Shown here: one piece after another, positions 44,649 through 53,862 of the stretch
How the letters are laid out: each line of letters begins with the position of its first letter
Numbering within the stretch: the first letter of the stretch is position 1
Assembly (NCBI GenBank): GCA_903970625.1
Contig: CAJCJG010000018.1
Span: forward strand, 1-64,000
Length of the DNA: 64,000 bases
Direction of reading: 5' to 3'
Source: Solirubrobacterales bacterium 70-9
Lineage (GTDB): Bacteria; Pseudomonadota; Alphaproteobacteria; Acetobacterales; Acetobacteraceae
Notes under the pieces: model-generated
What the model saw: only the letters and a program-made list of their open reading frames with translations
What the model was told of the DNA's origin: nothing
The model's database searches: none
Made by a program: the position numbers and the translations under genes

Positions 44649-44677
44649 TTGCCCTCCGGCGCAGAGACTGATCAAAT
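44649..44677 (+). promoter_or_regulatory. candidate promoter of the PEP-carboxylase-like gene, leaderless geometry
   Basis: TTGCCC (44649-44654) and TCAAAT (44672-44677) are separated by exactly 17 nt, and the -10-like box ends 7 nt before the ATG at 44685. No Shine-Dalgarno sequence is present, so the start codon probably coincides with the 5' end of the mRNA. The rest of the gap back to 44432 shows no gene. Confidence 0.45.
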
Positions 44678-44684
44678 CTCGCAC

Positions 44685-47504
44685 ATGCAGCATTCCGTCT
44701 CGGACCTCGCCAGCATCCCGGCCCTCGCGGCAGACCTGCTCGCGCTGACGGCGCGTGCGCGGGAGGGGGCGGAGGCCGATCCGTTCGGCAACCCGGTGCT
44801 GTCGGTGGCACTCGCCGTGTCCCGCCGGATCGACCAGGGCACGCTGCCGTTCGACGATATCGAGGCGTTGGTCCGGCATCTGCGTGATGCGGCGTTTGCC
44901 GACCGGGCGGTGCGGATTGCCGCTTATGTGGGCGGGGTGGACATCACCGCCAACCGCGCCGCCATGTCGTCGCTGGCCGAACGGCTGGTCCGCCCGGACC
45001 CGGCGGACAGTGCGGTGCCGCTGGCCACCTTCCGCAACGCGGTCGAGCGGGCGCGGTTTGCCGCCGTTTTCACCGCGCACCCGACGTTTTCGCTGCCGGT
45101 GAACATCAACCATGTGCTCGCCGAAGCCGCCAGCGGCCGGCCCACGGAGGAGACGTTCGCCTCCCACCGCTCCATGGGCATGAAGCTGGAGGAGGAGTTC
45201 GAGCAGGCCACATTCGCCATCGTGCAGGGCCGCAACGCTCTGGATCTGTTGAACGAAGCGATTCTGATTGCTGCCCGCACCAACTGGCCCGGGCGCTGGA
45301 CGGAGATCGTGCCCTCGCCGATCATCCTGACAAGCTGGGTCGGCTACGACACCGACGGCCGCACCGACATCGGCTGGTGGGATACGCTGCGCCTGCGGCT
45401 GCGGATGAAGCGGATGCAGCTTCTGCGCGTGCAGGCGCAGGTGGAGGCGGTGCCCGAGGGCGCCCCGATCGCCGCCCGCGTCGCGACCGCGTTGGAGGCG
45501 CTGGACGCGCAACTGGCCACCGCCCCCAGCAGCCAGGACCCCGATGCCGTTGCCGCTTTCGCACAGGCCCTGATCGGCCAGCGGGATGCCGCGATGATCA
45601 CGCCGGAGCCGCTGGACGCGCTGTTCCGTACCGCGATCGCCGCCGCCCCGCTGCCCGCCAAGCTCGCACTATCTGTGGCCCGAGCCGGGTTGCGTTCCCA
45701 CGGCCTGTCGCTCGCCCACACCCATGTCCGCCTGAATGCCGCTCAATTGCACAACGTCGTCCGCCAGCGCGTGGGCCTCGCCGACCCGCCCGAGGATCAG
45801 TCCCGTCGGCGCGTGCTGCTCCATGGCATCAACGCGGCGCTCGATAGCGTGGTGCCGATTCCGGTCGATTTCGGCGCCCTGATCGCCGAGGGCGCCTCCG
45901 CCGCGCGGCTAATGATGACGGTCGCGCAACTGGTGAAACACATCGACGCGGCGACGCCGGTGCGGTTCCTGATCGCGGAGACCGAAAGCGGCTACACGCT
46001 ATTGGCCGCGCTGTGGCTTGCCAAGCTGTTCGGCATCGAAAAACACATCGAAATCAGCCCGCTGTTCGAGACGGCGGAGGCACTGGAACTCGGCATCCAT
46101 GTGCTGGAGGAGGCGCTGCGCAGCCCGCACTACCGCGCCTATCTGCAACAGACGGGGCGGATGGCGCTGCAATTCGGCTACTCGGATTCCGGTCGTTATG
46201 TCGGGCCGCTGGCCGCCACCTACCTGATCGAACGGCTGCGGCTGAAACTCGGCGAGGCGCTGGCGCGCCACAAACTGACCGGCGTGGAGGTGATCTTCTT
46301 CGACACCCACGGCGAGAGCGTTGGCCGTGGCGCCCATCCCGGGTCGCTGGCCGAGCGCCTCGCCTATCTGTCGCCTCCGGCGGCACGGCAGGCGCTGTCC
46401 AAGGCCGGGATCGCGGTGCGGGAGGAGAGCGCGTTTCAGGGCGGCGACGGCTATCTGCTGTTCGGCACCCCGGAACTGGCGACCGCAACCGTCGCCCGCA
46501 TCGCGGAGCACGCATTTCCGCCCGAGTTGCGCTTCGGCCAGCCGCCGCCGCCAGTCGATCCGATCTACGAGGAAACCGACTTTTCCGCCGATTTTTTCGC
46601 GACGTGCCGCGCGGGGATGCAGGAACTGGTGGACGACGCGGGCTACGCCGCGCTGCTCGGCGCCTTCGGCCCCGCGCTGCTGGACAAATCCGGCTCCCGC
46701 CCGGCCGCGCGGCAGACCGACGGCATGGCGGGGCCGGCGATGATCCGCCATCCGCGCGAACTGCGGGCGATCCCGAACAACGCCATCCTGCACCAGCTCG
46801 GCTGGCTCGCGAACACGTTGCAGGGGCTGGGAGCGGCCGCCAACCGCCATTCCGAACTTTTTGGCGAGTTGCGGGAGCGCAGCGGCCGGTTCCGCAACGC
46901 GATGGCACTGGTGCATCATGCCATGGCGCACTCCGATCTCGACGTGCTGCGCGCGGTGGTGGCGACACTCGACCCGGGCATGTGGCTGGACCGCGCCGCC
47001 CACGCTCGCCGGCCGGGGCGGCGGACCGCGCTGGTCGCGGTCGCGCGGGCGTTGGAGCGGCTGGATCTGTGGGCGCAGGCGCAGGCGATGTTCCGCCGCA
47101 TCCAGGCCGACCATGTGGCGCTCCGCGCGCTGTGGCCGGACGCACCGATGATGTCGGACCGCGAAATGCTGCTGCACTCGATGCGGTTGGCGCTGATCCA
47201 TCGCATCTGGCTGATCTCGACCGAAGTGCCGGATTTTTCGCCGCGCCACGGCATCACCCGCTCGAACCTGGACGGCCGGATTCTGCGGCTTGACGTGCCA
47301 TCGTCGGTCGCATTCCTGACCGAAGTGTTTCCGGCGGCACCGGATGCCTCCGCCGATCGCGACTTCGCCGAACCCCGCGCACCGCGCGCCGAGGCCGCCT
47401 ATTCGCGCGAGCATGCGGAGATTTTTTCGCCGATGGCGCGGCTGTTCGGGCTGGTGCGGGAGATCAGCACGGCGGTCACACACGAGGTCGGCGCATTCGG
47501 CTGA
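44685..47504 (+). CDS. phosphoenolpyruvate carboxylase family protein with altered active-site motifs
   Basis: A 939-residue protein with the overall length and motif order of PEP carboxylase, which makes oxaloacetate from PEP and bicarbonate. FTAHPT with H132 is kept. However, the DRDGNP motif reads DTDGRT, and GYSDSNKDAG reads GYSDSGRYVG. The loop HGRGGxxGRGG is shortened to H542-GESVGRGAH, losing the first arginine. The usual C-terminal NTG is replaced by AFG. These residues are known to be catalytic in canonical enzymes, so activity is doubtful. A protease and an exporter gene follow closely. Confidence 0.75.
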   Translation: MQHSVSDLASIPALAADLLALTARAREGAEADPFGNPVLSVALAVSRRIDQGTLPFDDIEALVRHLRDAAFADRAVRIAAYVGGVDITANRAAMSSLAERLVRPDPADSAVPLATFRNAVERARFAAVFTAHPTFSLPVNINHVLAEAASGRPTEETFASHRSMGMKLEEEFEQATFAIVQGRNALDLLNEAILIAARTNWPGRWTEIVPSPIILTSWVGYDTDGRTDIGWWDTLRLRLRMKRMQLLRVQAQVEAVPEGAPIAARVATALEALDAQLATAPSSQDPDAVAAFAQALIGQRDAAMITPEPLDALFRTAIAAAPLPAKLALSVARAGLRSHGLSLAHTHVRLNAAQLHNVVRQRVGLADPPEDQSRRRVLLHGINAALDSVVPIPVDFGALIAEGASAARLMMTVAQLVKHIDAATPVRFLIAETESGYTLLAALWLAKLFGIEKHIEISPLFETAEALELGIHVLEEALRSPHYRAYLQQTGRMALQFGYSDSGRYVGPLAATYLIERLRLKLGEALARHKLTGVEVIFFDTHGESVGRGAHPGSLAERLAYLSPPAARQALSKAGIAVREESAFQGGDGYLLFGTPELATATVARIAEHAFPPELRFGQPPPPVDPIYEETDFSADFFATCRAGMQELVDDAGYAALLGAFGPALLDKSGSRPAARQTDGMAGPAMIRHPRELRAIPNNAILHQLGWLANTLQGLGAAANRHSELFGELRERSGRFRNAMALVHHAMAHSDLDVLRAVVATLDPGMWLDRAAHARRPGRRTALVAVARALERLDLWAQAQAMFRRIQADHVALRALWPDAPMMSDREMLLHSMRLALIHRIWLISTEVPDFSPRHGITRSNLDGRILRLDVPSSVAFLTEVFPAAPDASADRDFAEPRAPRAEAAYSREHAEIFSPMARLFGLVREISTAVTHEVGAFG

Positions 47505-47509
47505 GGTGT

Positions 47510-48175
47510 TTGCCGGCCGCATTGTTGGCCCTGGCCGCTGCCGCGCCGGCCCTGCCCGGGGTCGGCGGCACCGAAACCCGCATGACGGTGGACGCCACGG
47601 CGCTACCCTGGCGAGCGCTGGCACGGTTGCAGGTACCGGGGGAATCGCGCTGCACTTCGGTCATGGTCGGCCCGCGCACCGCGCTGACGGCGGCCCACTG
47701 CCTCACTGGCCCTCGCACCCACCGGCCGGTGCCGCCCGCCTCGGTGCATGTGCTGATTGGCTATGCGGGCGGCCAATTCGCGCGCCACAGCATTGCCACC
47801 TCCTACCGCCTGGACGGTCGCGGCGCGGACGTGGCGGTCGTGACGCTGGCCGATCCCATCGGCGCGGACACGCTGCGGCTCGCCGACGCCGATCCGCCAA
47901 CTGGCACGGCGGTCGTGCTCGGCGGCTACAATCGCGACCGGGCGGAGGTGATCGAGGCGGACATGAGCTGCCGCGTGATCGACGCGACGTCGGCGCGGCT
48001 GGTGCATGATTGCGCCGGTACCTTCGGCACCAGCGGCGCGCCGTTGTTAGGGCGGGCAGCGGACGGGGCGTGGCGCATCGTGGGCTTGCAGGTAGCGGCC
48101 TTCACCGACCATATCGGCGGCATCGCGATCCCGGCCAGCCGGTTGCGGCCGGCATTGTCCGCGCCCGCCAACTGA
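47510..48175 (+). CDS. exported trypsin-like serine protease
   Basis: A 221-residue chymotrypsin-fold protease. The N-terminus is a short hydrophobic signal (LLALAAAAPALPG). The triad is H63 (LTAAHC), D107 (GADVAVV) and S175 in GTSGAP, a variant of the usual GDSGGP also seen in V8-like proteases. Four cysteines (C48, C64, C154, C168) could form two disulfides. It begins five bases after the PEP-carboxylase-like gene at a TTG, so it is probably co-transcribed. Confidence 0.78.
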   Translation: MPAALLALAAAAPALPGVGGTETRMTVDATALPWRALARLQVPGESRCTSVMVGPRTALTAAHCLTGPRTHRPVPPASVHVLIGYAGGQFARHSIATSYRLDGRGADVAVVTLADPIGADTLRLADADPPTGTAVVLGGYNRDRAEVIEADMSCRVIDATSARLVHDCAGTFGTSGAPLLGRAADGAWRIVGLQVAAFTDHIGGIAIPASRLRPALSAPAN

Positions 48176-48189
48176 CGCACCATCGGTAC

Positions 48190-48807
48190 ATGATCCCGTT
48201 CGACCTCTACATGGCCTTCGTCGCGGCCACGACCGTGCTGATGCTGATTCCGGGGCCGAACGTGGCGCTGATCGTGGCCAATTCCGTCGCCTACGGCACC
48301 CGCTTCGGCCTGCTGACGGTCGCCGGCACGTCGGCGGCGATGGTGGTGCAGCTTGGCGTGGCGGCGCTCGGGATGGCGGCGGTACTGGGGGCGCTCGGCA
48401 CGCTGTTCGACTGGCTGCGCTGGGTGGGCGTGGCCTATCTGCTGTATCTCGGCATCCGGCAGTGGCGGGCGGCGCCGGTCGATCTGACCCGCACCCGGCC
48501 GCAGCCCCGCTCGGCCCGGCAGATTTTTATGCGCGGTCTACTGGTGTCGCTGACCAACCCGAAGACGCTGTTCTTCTACGGCGCGTTCTTCCCGCAATTC
48601 CTCGACCCGGCGCGCGACTTGACGACGCAAATATTGGTCCTGTCGCTGACGTTCCTGGCGCTGGCGGTGCTGCTGGACGGCGCGTGGGCCGTTTTGGCAG
48701 GACGGGCGCGTGGATTTCTCGCCGGTCGGGGGCGGCTGCGCAACCGGATTTCAGGCGGGCTGCTGATGGGCGCCGGTCTCGGGCTGGCGCTAGCGCGGCG
48801 GCGCTAA
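48190..48807 (+). CDS. LysE-family amino acid/metabolite exporter
   Basis: A 205-residue inner-membrane exporter of the LysE/RhtB family with about six hydrophobic segments. The conserved TVLMLIPGPNVALIVANS near residue 15 and LVSLTNPKTLFFYGAFFPQF in the middle are diagnostic. It lies 14 bp after the protease gene. Family members export amino acids or homoserine lactones; the substrate here is unknown. Confidence 0.87.
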   Translation: MIPFDLYMAFVAATTVLMLIPGPNVALIVANSVAYGTRFGLLTVAGTSAAMVVQLGVAALGMAAVLGALGTLFDWLRWVGVAYLLYLGIRQWRAAPVDLTRTRPQPRSARQIFMRGLLVSLTNPKTLFFYGAFFPQFLDPARDLTTQILVLSLTFLALAVLLDGAWAVLAGRARGFLAGRGRLRNRISGGLLMGAGLGLALARRR

Positions 48808-48828
48808 AGGCTGGTTCGGAACGACCAA

Positions 48829-48925
48829 TCCACTTGGCCACTCCAGCGAAAGCCGGTGTCCAGGGCCGCGCTAAAGTCCGAGCGTACGGCCCTGGATTCC
48901 GGCTTTCGCCGGAATGACGAAAGGA
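48829..48925. repeat. long-armed palindromic intergenic repeat
   Basis: Arms of 22 bp (48846-48867 and 48888-48909) pair with only two mismatches around a 20-nt loop, with cores GCGAAAGCCGG and CCAGGGCC. The flanks match the widespread ATTCCGGCTTTCGCCGGAATGACG type of alphaproteobacterial repeat. It sits between the ends of two convergent genes, where it could also stop transcription from both sides. Confidence 0.7.
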
Positions 48926-48991
48926 GAGCATTGAACACGACCTACGCTGACCATCCCTGGCCGGCGCCGCCCGCCTGCCCAAACCGAAACC

Positions 48992-51091
48992 CTACGCAGA
49001 CTTCGCCATGATTTCGTCGGCGATGTTGCGCGGCACCGGGTCGTAGTGATGGAACTGCATCGTGAACGACGCGCGGCCCTTCGTCATGCTGCGCAGGTGG
49101 GAAATGTAGCCGAACATCTCCTTCAGCGGCACCTGCGCGCGGACCATGATGGTCGAGCCGCTGCTTTCCTGGTTCTGGATCATGCCGCGCCGGCGGTTCA
49201 AATCGCCCACCACGTCGCCGACATGGTCCTGCGGGGTCGTGACCTCCACGTCCATGATCGGCTCCAGAATCTGCGGCCCGGCCTTCTTCATGCCCTCGCG
49301 AAAGCACGCCTTGGCCGCGATTTCGAAGGCCAGCGCGCTCGAGTCTACGTCGTGGTACTTGCCGTCGATCAGCGTGTATTTGAAATCCACCGTCGGGAAG
49401 CCCGCCAGCACACCGGTATCGGCCTGCACGCGGATGCCCTTTTCCACCGCCGGAATGAATTCCTTCGGCACCGTGCCGCCGACGACCTTGTTCTCGAACA
49501 GGACGCCCTGGTTACGCTCCTGCGGCTCGAACACGATCTTGACTTCGGCGTATTGGCCGGAGCCGCCCGACTGCTTCTTGTGGGTGTAGGTTTCGGTGTG
49601 CGACTTACTGATCGTCTCGCGATAAGCCACCTGCGGCGCGCCAATGTTCGCCTCGACGCCATATTCGCGCTTCAGACGGTCGATGATGATTTCCAGGTGC
49701 AATTCGCCCATTCCGGACAGGATGGTCTGCCCTGTCTCCTGATCCGTCTTGAGGCGCAGGCTTGGGTCTTCGCCCGCGAGCTTTTGCAGCCCCAGCGTCA
49801 TCTTTTCGACGGAGTCCTTGGTCTTAGGTTCGACGGAGATGTCGATGACCGGCACGGGGAACGCCATGCGCTCCAAAATCACCGGATCGTCGGGCGAGGC
49901 CAGCGTATCGCCGGTGCCGGTGTCCTTCAGGCCGACGAAGGCCGCGATATCGCCGGCCGCGACCTCCTTGATTTCCGCGCGCTTGTCGGCGTGCATTTGG
50001 AACATGCGGCCGACACGTTCCTTGTGGTCCTTCGTCGTGTTCAGCAGCGTATCGCCGCTCTTCAGCGTGCCGGCATAGACGCGGACAAACGTCAGCGTGC
50101 CGTACTTGTCGTTGATGATCTTGAACGCGAGGCCGGCGAATGGCGCGTTCGGGTTGGCCTTGATGCGGCGGCGGTCGCTGTGCTCGCCATCCTCCTCGCC
50201 TTCCTCGGCCGCGACCGAGATACCCGGCACGTCGATGGGCGACGGCAAATAGTCCAGCACGGCGTCCAGTAGCGGCTGCACGCCTTTGTTCTTGAACGCG
50301 GTGCCGCACAGCACCGGGCGGAAGGCGCCGCTGATGGTGCCCGTCTTGATGGCGCGCTTCAGGGTTTCGACAGAGACATCGCCCTTGTCGAAATATTCCT
50401 CCATGCCGGCGTCATCGACCGACAGCGCCGTGTCGAGCAACGTCTGGCGATGTTCCTTGGCCTGCTCCAGCAGATCGTCGGGAATCGGCGCGTCATGGAA
50501 TTTAGCACCCAGCTCGCCGCCTTCCCAGATGATCGCCTTCATCTCGACCAGATCGACCACGCCGACGAACTGATCCTCCACACCGATGGGAAGCTGGAGC
50601 GGCAGCGCCACGATATCCAGCTTCTCCTTCAGCGTCGCGAACGCGCGGTAGAAGTCGGCGCCGGTGCGGTCCAGCTTGTTGATGAAGATGATGCGCGGCA
50701 CGTTGTAGCGGTCGGCCAGACGCCAGTTGGTCTCCGACTGCGGCTGCACGCCGGCCACGCCCTCAATGATGAACACCGCGCCGTCCAGCACGCGAAGCGA
50801 GCGGTTCACCTCAATGTTGAAATCGATGTGGCCAGGCGTGTCGATGATGTTGATGCGGTAGTCTTTCCACTCGCAGGTGACGGCGGCGGACGTGATGGTG
50901 ATGCCGCGCTCGCGCTCCTGCTCCATGTAATCGGTCGTGGTGTTGCCGTCATGCACCTCGCCGATGCGGTGGGAGACGCCGGTGTAGTACAGAATCCGCT
51001 CGGTCGTGGTGGTCTTACCCGCATCGATGTGCGCGGTGATGCCGATATTGCGGATTCTGTCGAGCGGCGTTGCGGACACGGTGGCCTCCAT
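48992..51091 (-). CDS. fusA: translation elongation factor G
   Basis: A 699-residue GTPase that moves tRNA and mRNA through the ribosome. G motifs are [20 protein letters not shown] and NKLD, and domain IV contains the usual [15 protein letters not shown] 51091 gives the standard N-terminus; the open frame upstream is not EF-G-like. An acidic insertion ([11 protein letters not shown]) precedes domain II. It is not beside rpsL, rpsG or tuf, so it is either a relocated fusA or a second copy. Confidence 0.93.
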   Translation of the reverse strand: MEATVSATPLDRIRNIGITAHIDAGKTTTTERILYYTGVSHRIGEVHDGNTTTDYMEQERERGITITSAAVTCEWKDYRINIIDTPGHIDFNIEVNRSLRVLDGAVFIIEGVAGVQPQSETNWRLADRYNVPRIIFINKLDRTGADFYRAFATLKEKLDIVALPLQLPIGVEDQFVGVVDLVEMKAIIWEGGELGAKFHDAPIPDDLLEQAKEHRQTLLDTALSVDDAGMEEYFDKGDVSVETLKRAIKTGTISGAFRPVLCGTAFKNKGVQPLLDAVLDYLPSPIDVPGISVAAEEGEEDGEHSDRRRIKANPNAPFAGLAFKIINDKYGTLTFVRVYAGTLKSGDTLLNTTKDHKERVGRMFQMHADKRAEIKEVAAGDIAAFVGLKDTGTGDTLASPDDPVILERMAFPVPVIDISVEPKTKDSVEKMTLGLQKLAGEDPSLRLKTDQETGQTILSGMGELHLEIIIDRLKREYGVEANIGAPQVAYRETISKSHTETYTHKKQSGGSGQYAEVKIVFEPQERNQGVLFENKVVGGTVPKEFIPAVEKGIRVQADTGVLAGFPTVDFKYTLIDGKYHDVDSSALAFEIAAKACFREGMKKAGPQILEPIMDVEVTTPQDHVGDVVGDLNRRRGMIQNQESSGSTIMVRAQVPLKEMFGYISHLRSMTKGRASFTMQFHHYDPVPRNIADEIMAKSA

Positions 51092-51351
51092 GGGCTTCTG
51101 GGCATACGACAAGCGGGCGTCGCGGCCCGACCCGGTCCGTGCGCCCTCCCCATGCCCGGCCCTCGGGCCGGGTGAATGGGCCGTCACATGCCTTCGCGGG
51201 CGCGAAAAAGCAAGAGCGGGGTGAACGGAGCGGGCCGGTGGAGGCGGCATGGCTGCGCGCCCGTCTCACGAAACCGCGCGGATTCTTACAAATTTGTACG
51301 AAACCGTCCGGCAACACACGCCCGCCACAAACCCGGCTATATGTGCCCGGC
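51092..51351. other. 260-bp divergent region between fusA and the DUF1800 gene
   Basis: No gene seen. It contains a perfect 8-bp hairpin CCCGGCCC-TC-GGGCCGGG (51155-51172) in the probable fusA leader. A 12-bp AT-rich perfect palindrome, TACAAATTTGTA, lies at 51287-51298. A -10-like TATATG (51338-51343) ends 8 nt before the DUF1800 ATG. Confidence 0.5.
51287..51298. promoter_or_regulatory. candidate operator, perfect palindrome TACAAATTTGTA
   Basis: A 12-bp AT-rich palindrome in otherwise GC-rich DNA, 53 bp upstream of the DUF1800 start and 195 bp upstream of fusA. Its position suits control of the DUF1800/DUF1501 pair. Confidence 0.35.
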
Positions 51352-52644
51352 ATGGACGCACACCCAATGCAGGCCATGATCCGGTTCGGCCTCGGCCGGC
51401 GTGGCACCGAGCCGCTGCCCACCGACGCCTCGGCGTGGCTGCGCACCCAATTGCTGGACCCGGACCCAGCGCTGGCCGAACCCGTCTCCAGCACGCTCGC
51501 GGGCCTCGACGCGCATCGGCTGGACCGCGAGATGAAACCGATGGACGGGCAAATCTCGCACGTCCAGGCGTTGTGGAAGGCGGATTCGGCCATCGCCACC
51601 CGGCTGCTGGCCGAAACCGACCGGCCGTTCCGCGAGCGGCTGGGATGGTTCTGGGCCAACCATTTCACCGTCAGCCTGAAGCGCGGCGAAATCCGCCCGC
51701 TGGCGCTGCCCTACGTTCAGGAAGCCATCCGCCCGCATGTGACGGGCAAATTCGCCGACATGCTGCGCGCGGTCATGCGGCACCCGGCCATGCTGTGGTA
51801 CCTGGACAATCAGGAATCGGCGGGGCCGGACAGCCCGGCCGGCATCCGCGCCCATCGCGGCCTGAACGAGAACCTGGCGCGTGAGTCGCTGGAACTGCAT
51901 ACGATTGGGGCTACGGCCGGCTACACGCAGGCGGATGTGACCGAATACGCGAAAGTGCTGACCGGCTGGTCGGTGGACATGGGGTCCGCGTCACCCGGCT
52001 TCGCCTTCCTGCCGGAGCGCCATCAGCCCGGCCCGAAAACCATCATGGGCATGTCGTTCCCGGAAGGGCAGGCGGGCGGCGAGGCAGTCTTGACCTGGCT
52101 CGGAAATCATCCGGCGACGTTCCACCGGATCGCCGAAAAGCTCGCCCGGCATTTTTTGGCCGACCAGCCGGCGCCAGCCGACGTGAAACGCATCGCCGAC
52201 GTGCTGCACCAGACCCACGGCGACCTGCGGGCCGCCACGCTCGCGATGCTGGAGATACCAGCCGCATGGCAGAGCCTGACCAAACTGCGCGCCCCGGGCG
52301 ACTACGTGGTCGCGGCCGTGCGGGCGCTGGACCTGCCGGAGGCGCAACGGCCGGACATGCTGGGGCTGATGAACCACTTCGGGCAACCGTTCATGAGCGC
52401 CCCGCTGCCGAACGGCTGGCCGGACACGGCGGCCGACTGGGCGGACGGCGAAATGCTGCTGCGCCGCGCCGACTGGGCGATGGGGCTCGCCGGCAAACAC
52501 CCGGCCATCGACCCGATGCTGCTCGCGCAAGCGAGCCTCGGCGACCTGCTCGGCGACGGCACGCGCCACGCGATCCAGCGCGCCGCGACCCGCCAGGATG
52601 CGGTGGCGCTGGCGCTCGCGGCCCCCGAATTCCAGCGGAGATAG
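51352..52644 (+). CDS. DUF1800 domain-containing protein
   Basis: A 430-residue DUF1800 protein. Family segments are visible: MIRFGLGRRG at the start, MVLGQPF-type FWANHFTVSLKR near residue 100, and ENLARESLELHTIG in the middle. Function is unknown. Nearly all relatives are encoded next to a DUF1501 protein, as here (3 bp away). No clear signal peptide or ribosome site is seen at the chosen ATG; a start at the next in-frame ATG (51367) is possible. Confidence 0.85.
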   Translation: MDAHPMQAMIRFGLGRRGTEPLPTDASAWLRTQLLDPDPALAEPVSSTLAGLDAHRLDREMKPMDGQISHVQALWKADSAIATRLLAETDRPFRERLGWFWANHFTVSLKRGEIRPLALPYVQEAIRPHVTGKFADMLRAVMRHPAMLWYLDNQESAGPDSPAGIRAHRGLNENLARESLELHTIGATAGYTQADVTEYAKVLTGWSVDMGSASPGFAFLPERHQPGPKTIMGMSFPEGQAGGEAVLTWLGNHPATFHRIAEKLARHFLADQPAPADVKRIADVLHQTHGDLRAATLAMLEIPAAWQSLTKLRAPGDYVVAAVRALDLPEAQRPDMLGLMNHFGQPFMSAPLPNGWPDTAADWADGEMLLRRADWAMGLAGKHPAIDPMLLAQASLGDLLGDGTRHAIQRAATRQDAVALALAAPEFQRR

Positions 52645-52647
52645 GTC

Positions 52648-53862
52648 ATGGCCCACGGCGCAAACCTGCTGACGCGACGGGCGACGCTGCTGGGGCTGGC
52701 GGCGGCGGCCACCATGGGCGGCACGACGCTGGCGCTCGCCGACGCGCCGGGGGAGCGGCGTTTCGTCGTCGTCATCCTGCGCGGGGCGCTGGACGGCATG
52801 TCAGCGGTGGTGCCGTACGGCGATCCGGACCTTATGGGCTTGCGCGGCGGTCTGGTGCCGAAGCGGCCGGGGCAAGAGGGCGGGCTGTTGGACCTCGGCG
52901 GCTTCTTCGGACTTCACCCGGCCATGCCGAACCTGCACGCGATGTACGCGGCCGGCGATCTGCTGCCGATCCACGCCGTCAGCAACGGCACCGGCACGCG
53001 CAGCCACTTCGTGGCGCAGGACCGGCTGGAACTCGGCTCGCTGAAGGACGGCGGCATCACCAGCGGCTGGCTGAATCGCGCCGCCGGGTTGTTGGGCCGC
53101 CCGGCACAGGACGGGCAGCGGCCCGGCAGCGAGACGGCGCTGGCGGTCGGCTCCTCGCTGCCGCTGCTGCTGCGTGGGCCGGCGCCTGTGGGCACCTGGA
53201 TGCCGCCGGGCGGCGGCAAGATCGACCCGAGTTTTTACGTCGAACTGGCCGCCCTGCATGCGTCCGACCCGACAACGGGCCCGGCGATCGCGGTGGCGCT
53301 GCGCGAGCGGGGTTTTAGCGCGGAGGCGTTGGCCGGCATGGCGCCGCTGCCGAACCAGGGCGCGTTCTCGTCCCTATGCGCCGCCGGCGGGCGCCTGCTC
53401 GCAGCGCCAACAGGGCCTCGGCTCGCGGCGCTGGAAGTCGGCGGCTGGGACACTCACGCGCATCAGGCCAACCGCCTGCCGCCGGTGCTGAAAACGCTGG
53501 ACGACGGGCTTGCGGGCCTGAAGGACGGGCTGGGCGAGCAGTGGAAGCAGACAGTGGTGCTGGTGGTGACGGAGTTCGGCCGCACCGTCCGGGTGAACGG
53601 CACGCAGGGGACGGACCACGGCACCGCCTCGGTCGCGTTCGTGCTCGGCGGCCGGGTGGCCGGCGGTCGCGTCGGCGGTACCTGGCCGGGCCTGAAGCAG
53701 GCCCACCTGTTCGAGAACCGCGACCTGACGCCGACCGCCGATTTGCGCGGGGTAGCGAAAGGGTTGCTGGCGCAACAGTTCGGGCTGGACTCGGCGGCGC
53801 TGAACGCGGTATTCCCCGATAGCGCGACGATTGCACCGATGCGCGGGTTGCTGCGGGCCTAA
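52648..53862 (+). CDS. DUF1501 domain-containing protein, Tat-exported
   Basis: A 404-residue DUF1501 protein of the alkaline-phosphatase/sulfatase-like superfamily. It has a twin-arginine signal (LLTRRATLLGLAAAATMGG) and ends its signal around residue 31. Metal-site-like segments GGWDTHAHQ and VVTEFGRTVRVNGTQGTDHG are intact, suggesting a hydrolase. Partnered with the DUF1800 protein upstream. GGAGATAGG precedes the ATG. The end overlaps the convergent hap operon by 4 bp. Confidence 0.88.
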   Translation: MAHGANLLTRRATLLGLAAAATMGGTTLALADAPGERRFVVVILRGALDGMSAVVPYGDPDLMGLRGGLVPKRPGQEGGLLDLGGFFGLHPAMPNLHAMYAAGDLLPIHAVSNGTGTRSHFVAQDRLELGSLKDGGITSGWLNRAAGLLGRPAQDGQRPGSETALAVGSSLPLLLRGPAPVGTWMPPGGGKIDPSFYVELAALHASDPTTGPAIAVALRERGFSAEALAGMAPLPNQGAFSSLCAAGGRLLAAPTGPRLAALEVGGWDTHAHQANRLPPVLKTLDDGLAGLKDGLGEQWKQTVVLVVTEFGRTVRVNGTQGTDHGTASVAFVLGGRVAGGRVGGTWPGLKQAHLFENRDLTPTADLRGVAKGLLAQQFGLDSAALNAVFPDSATIAPMRGLLRA

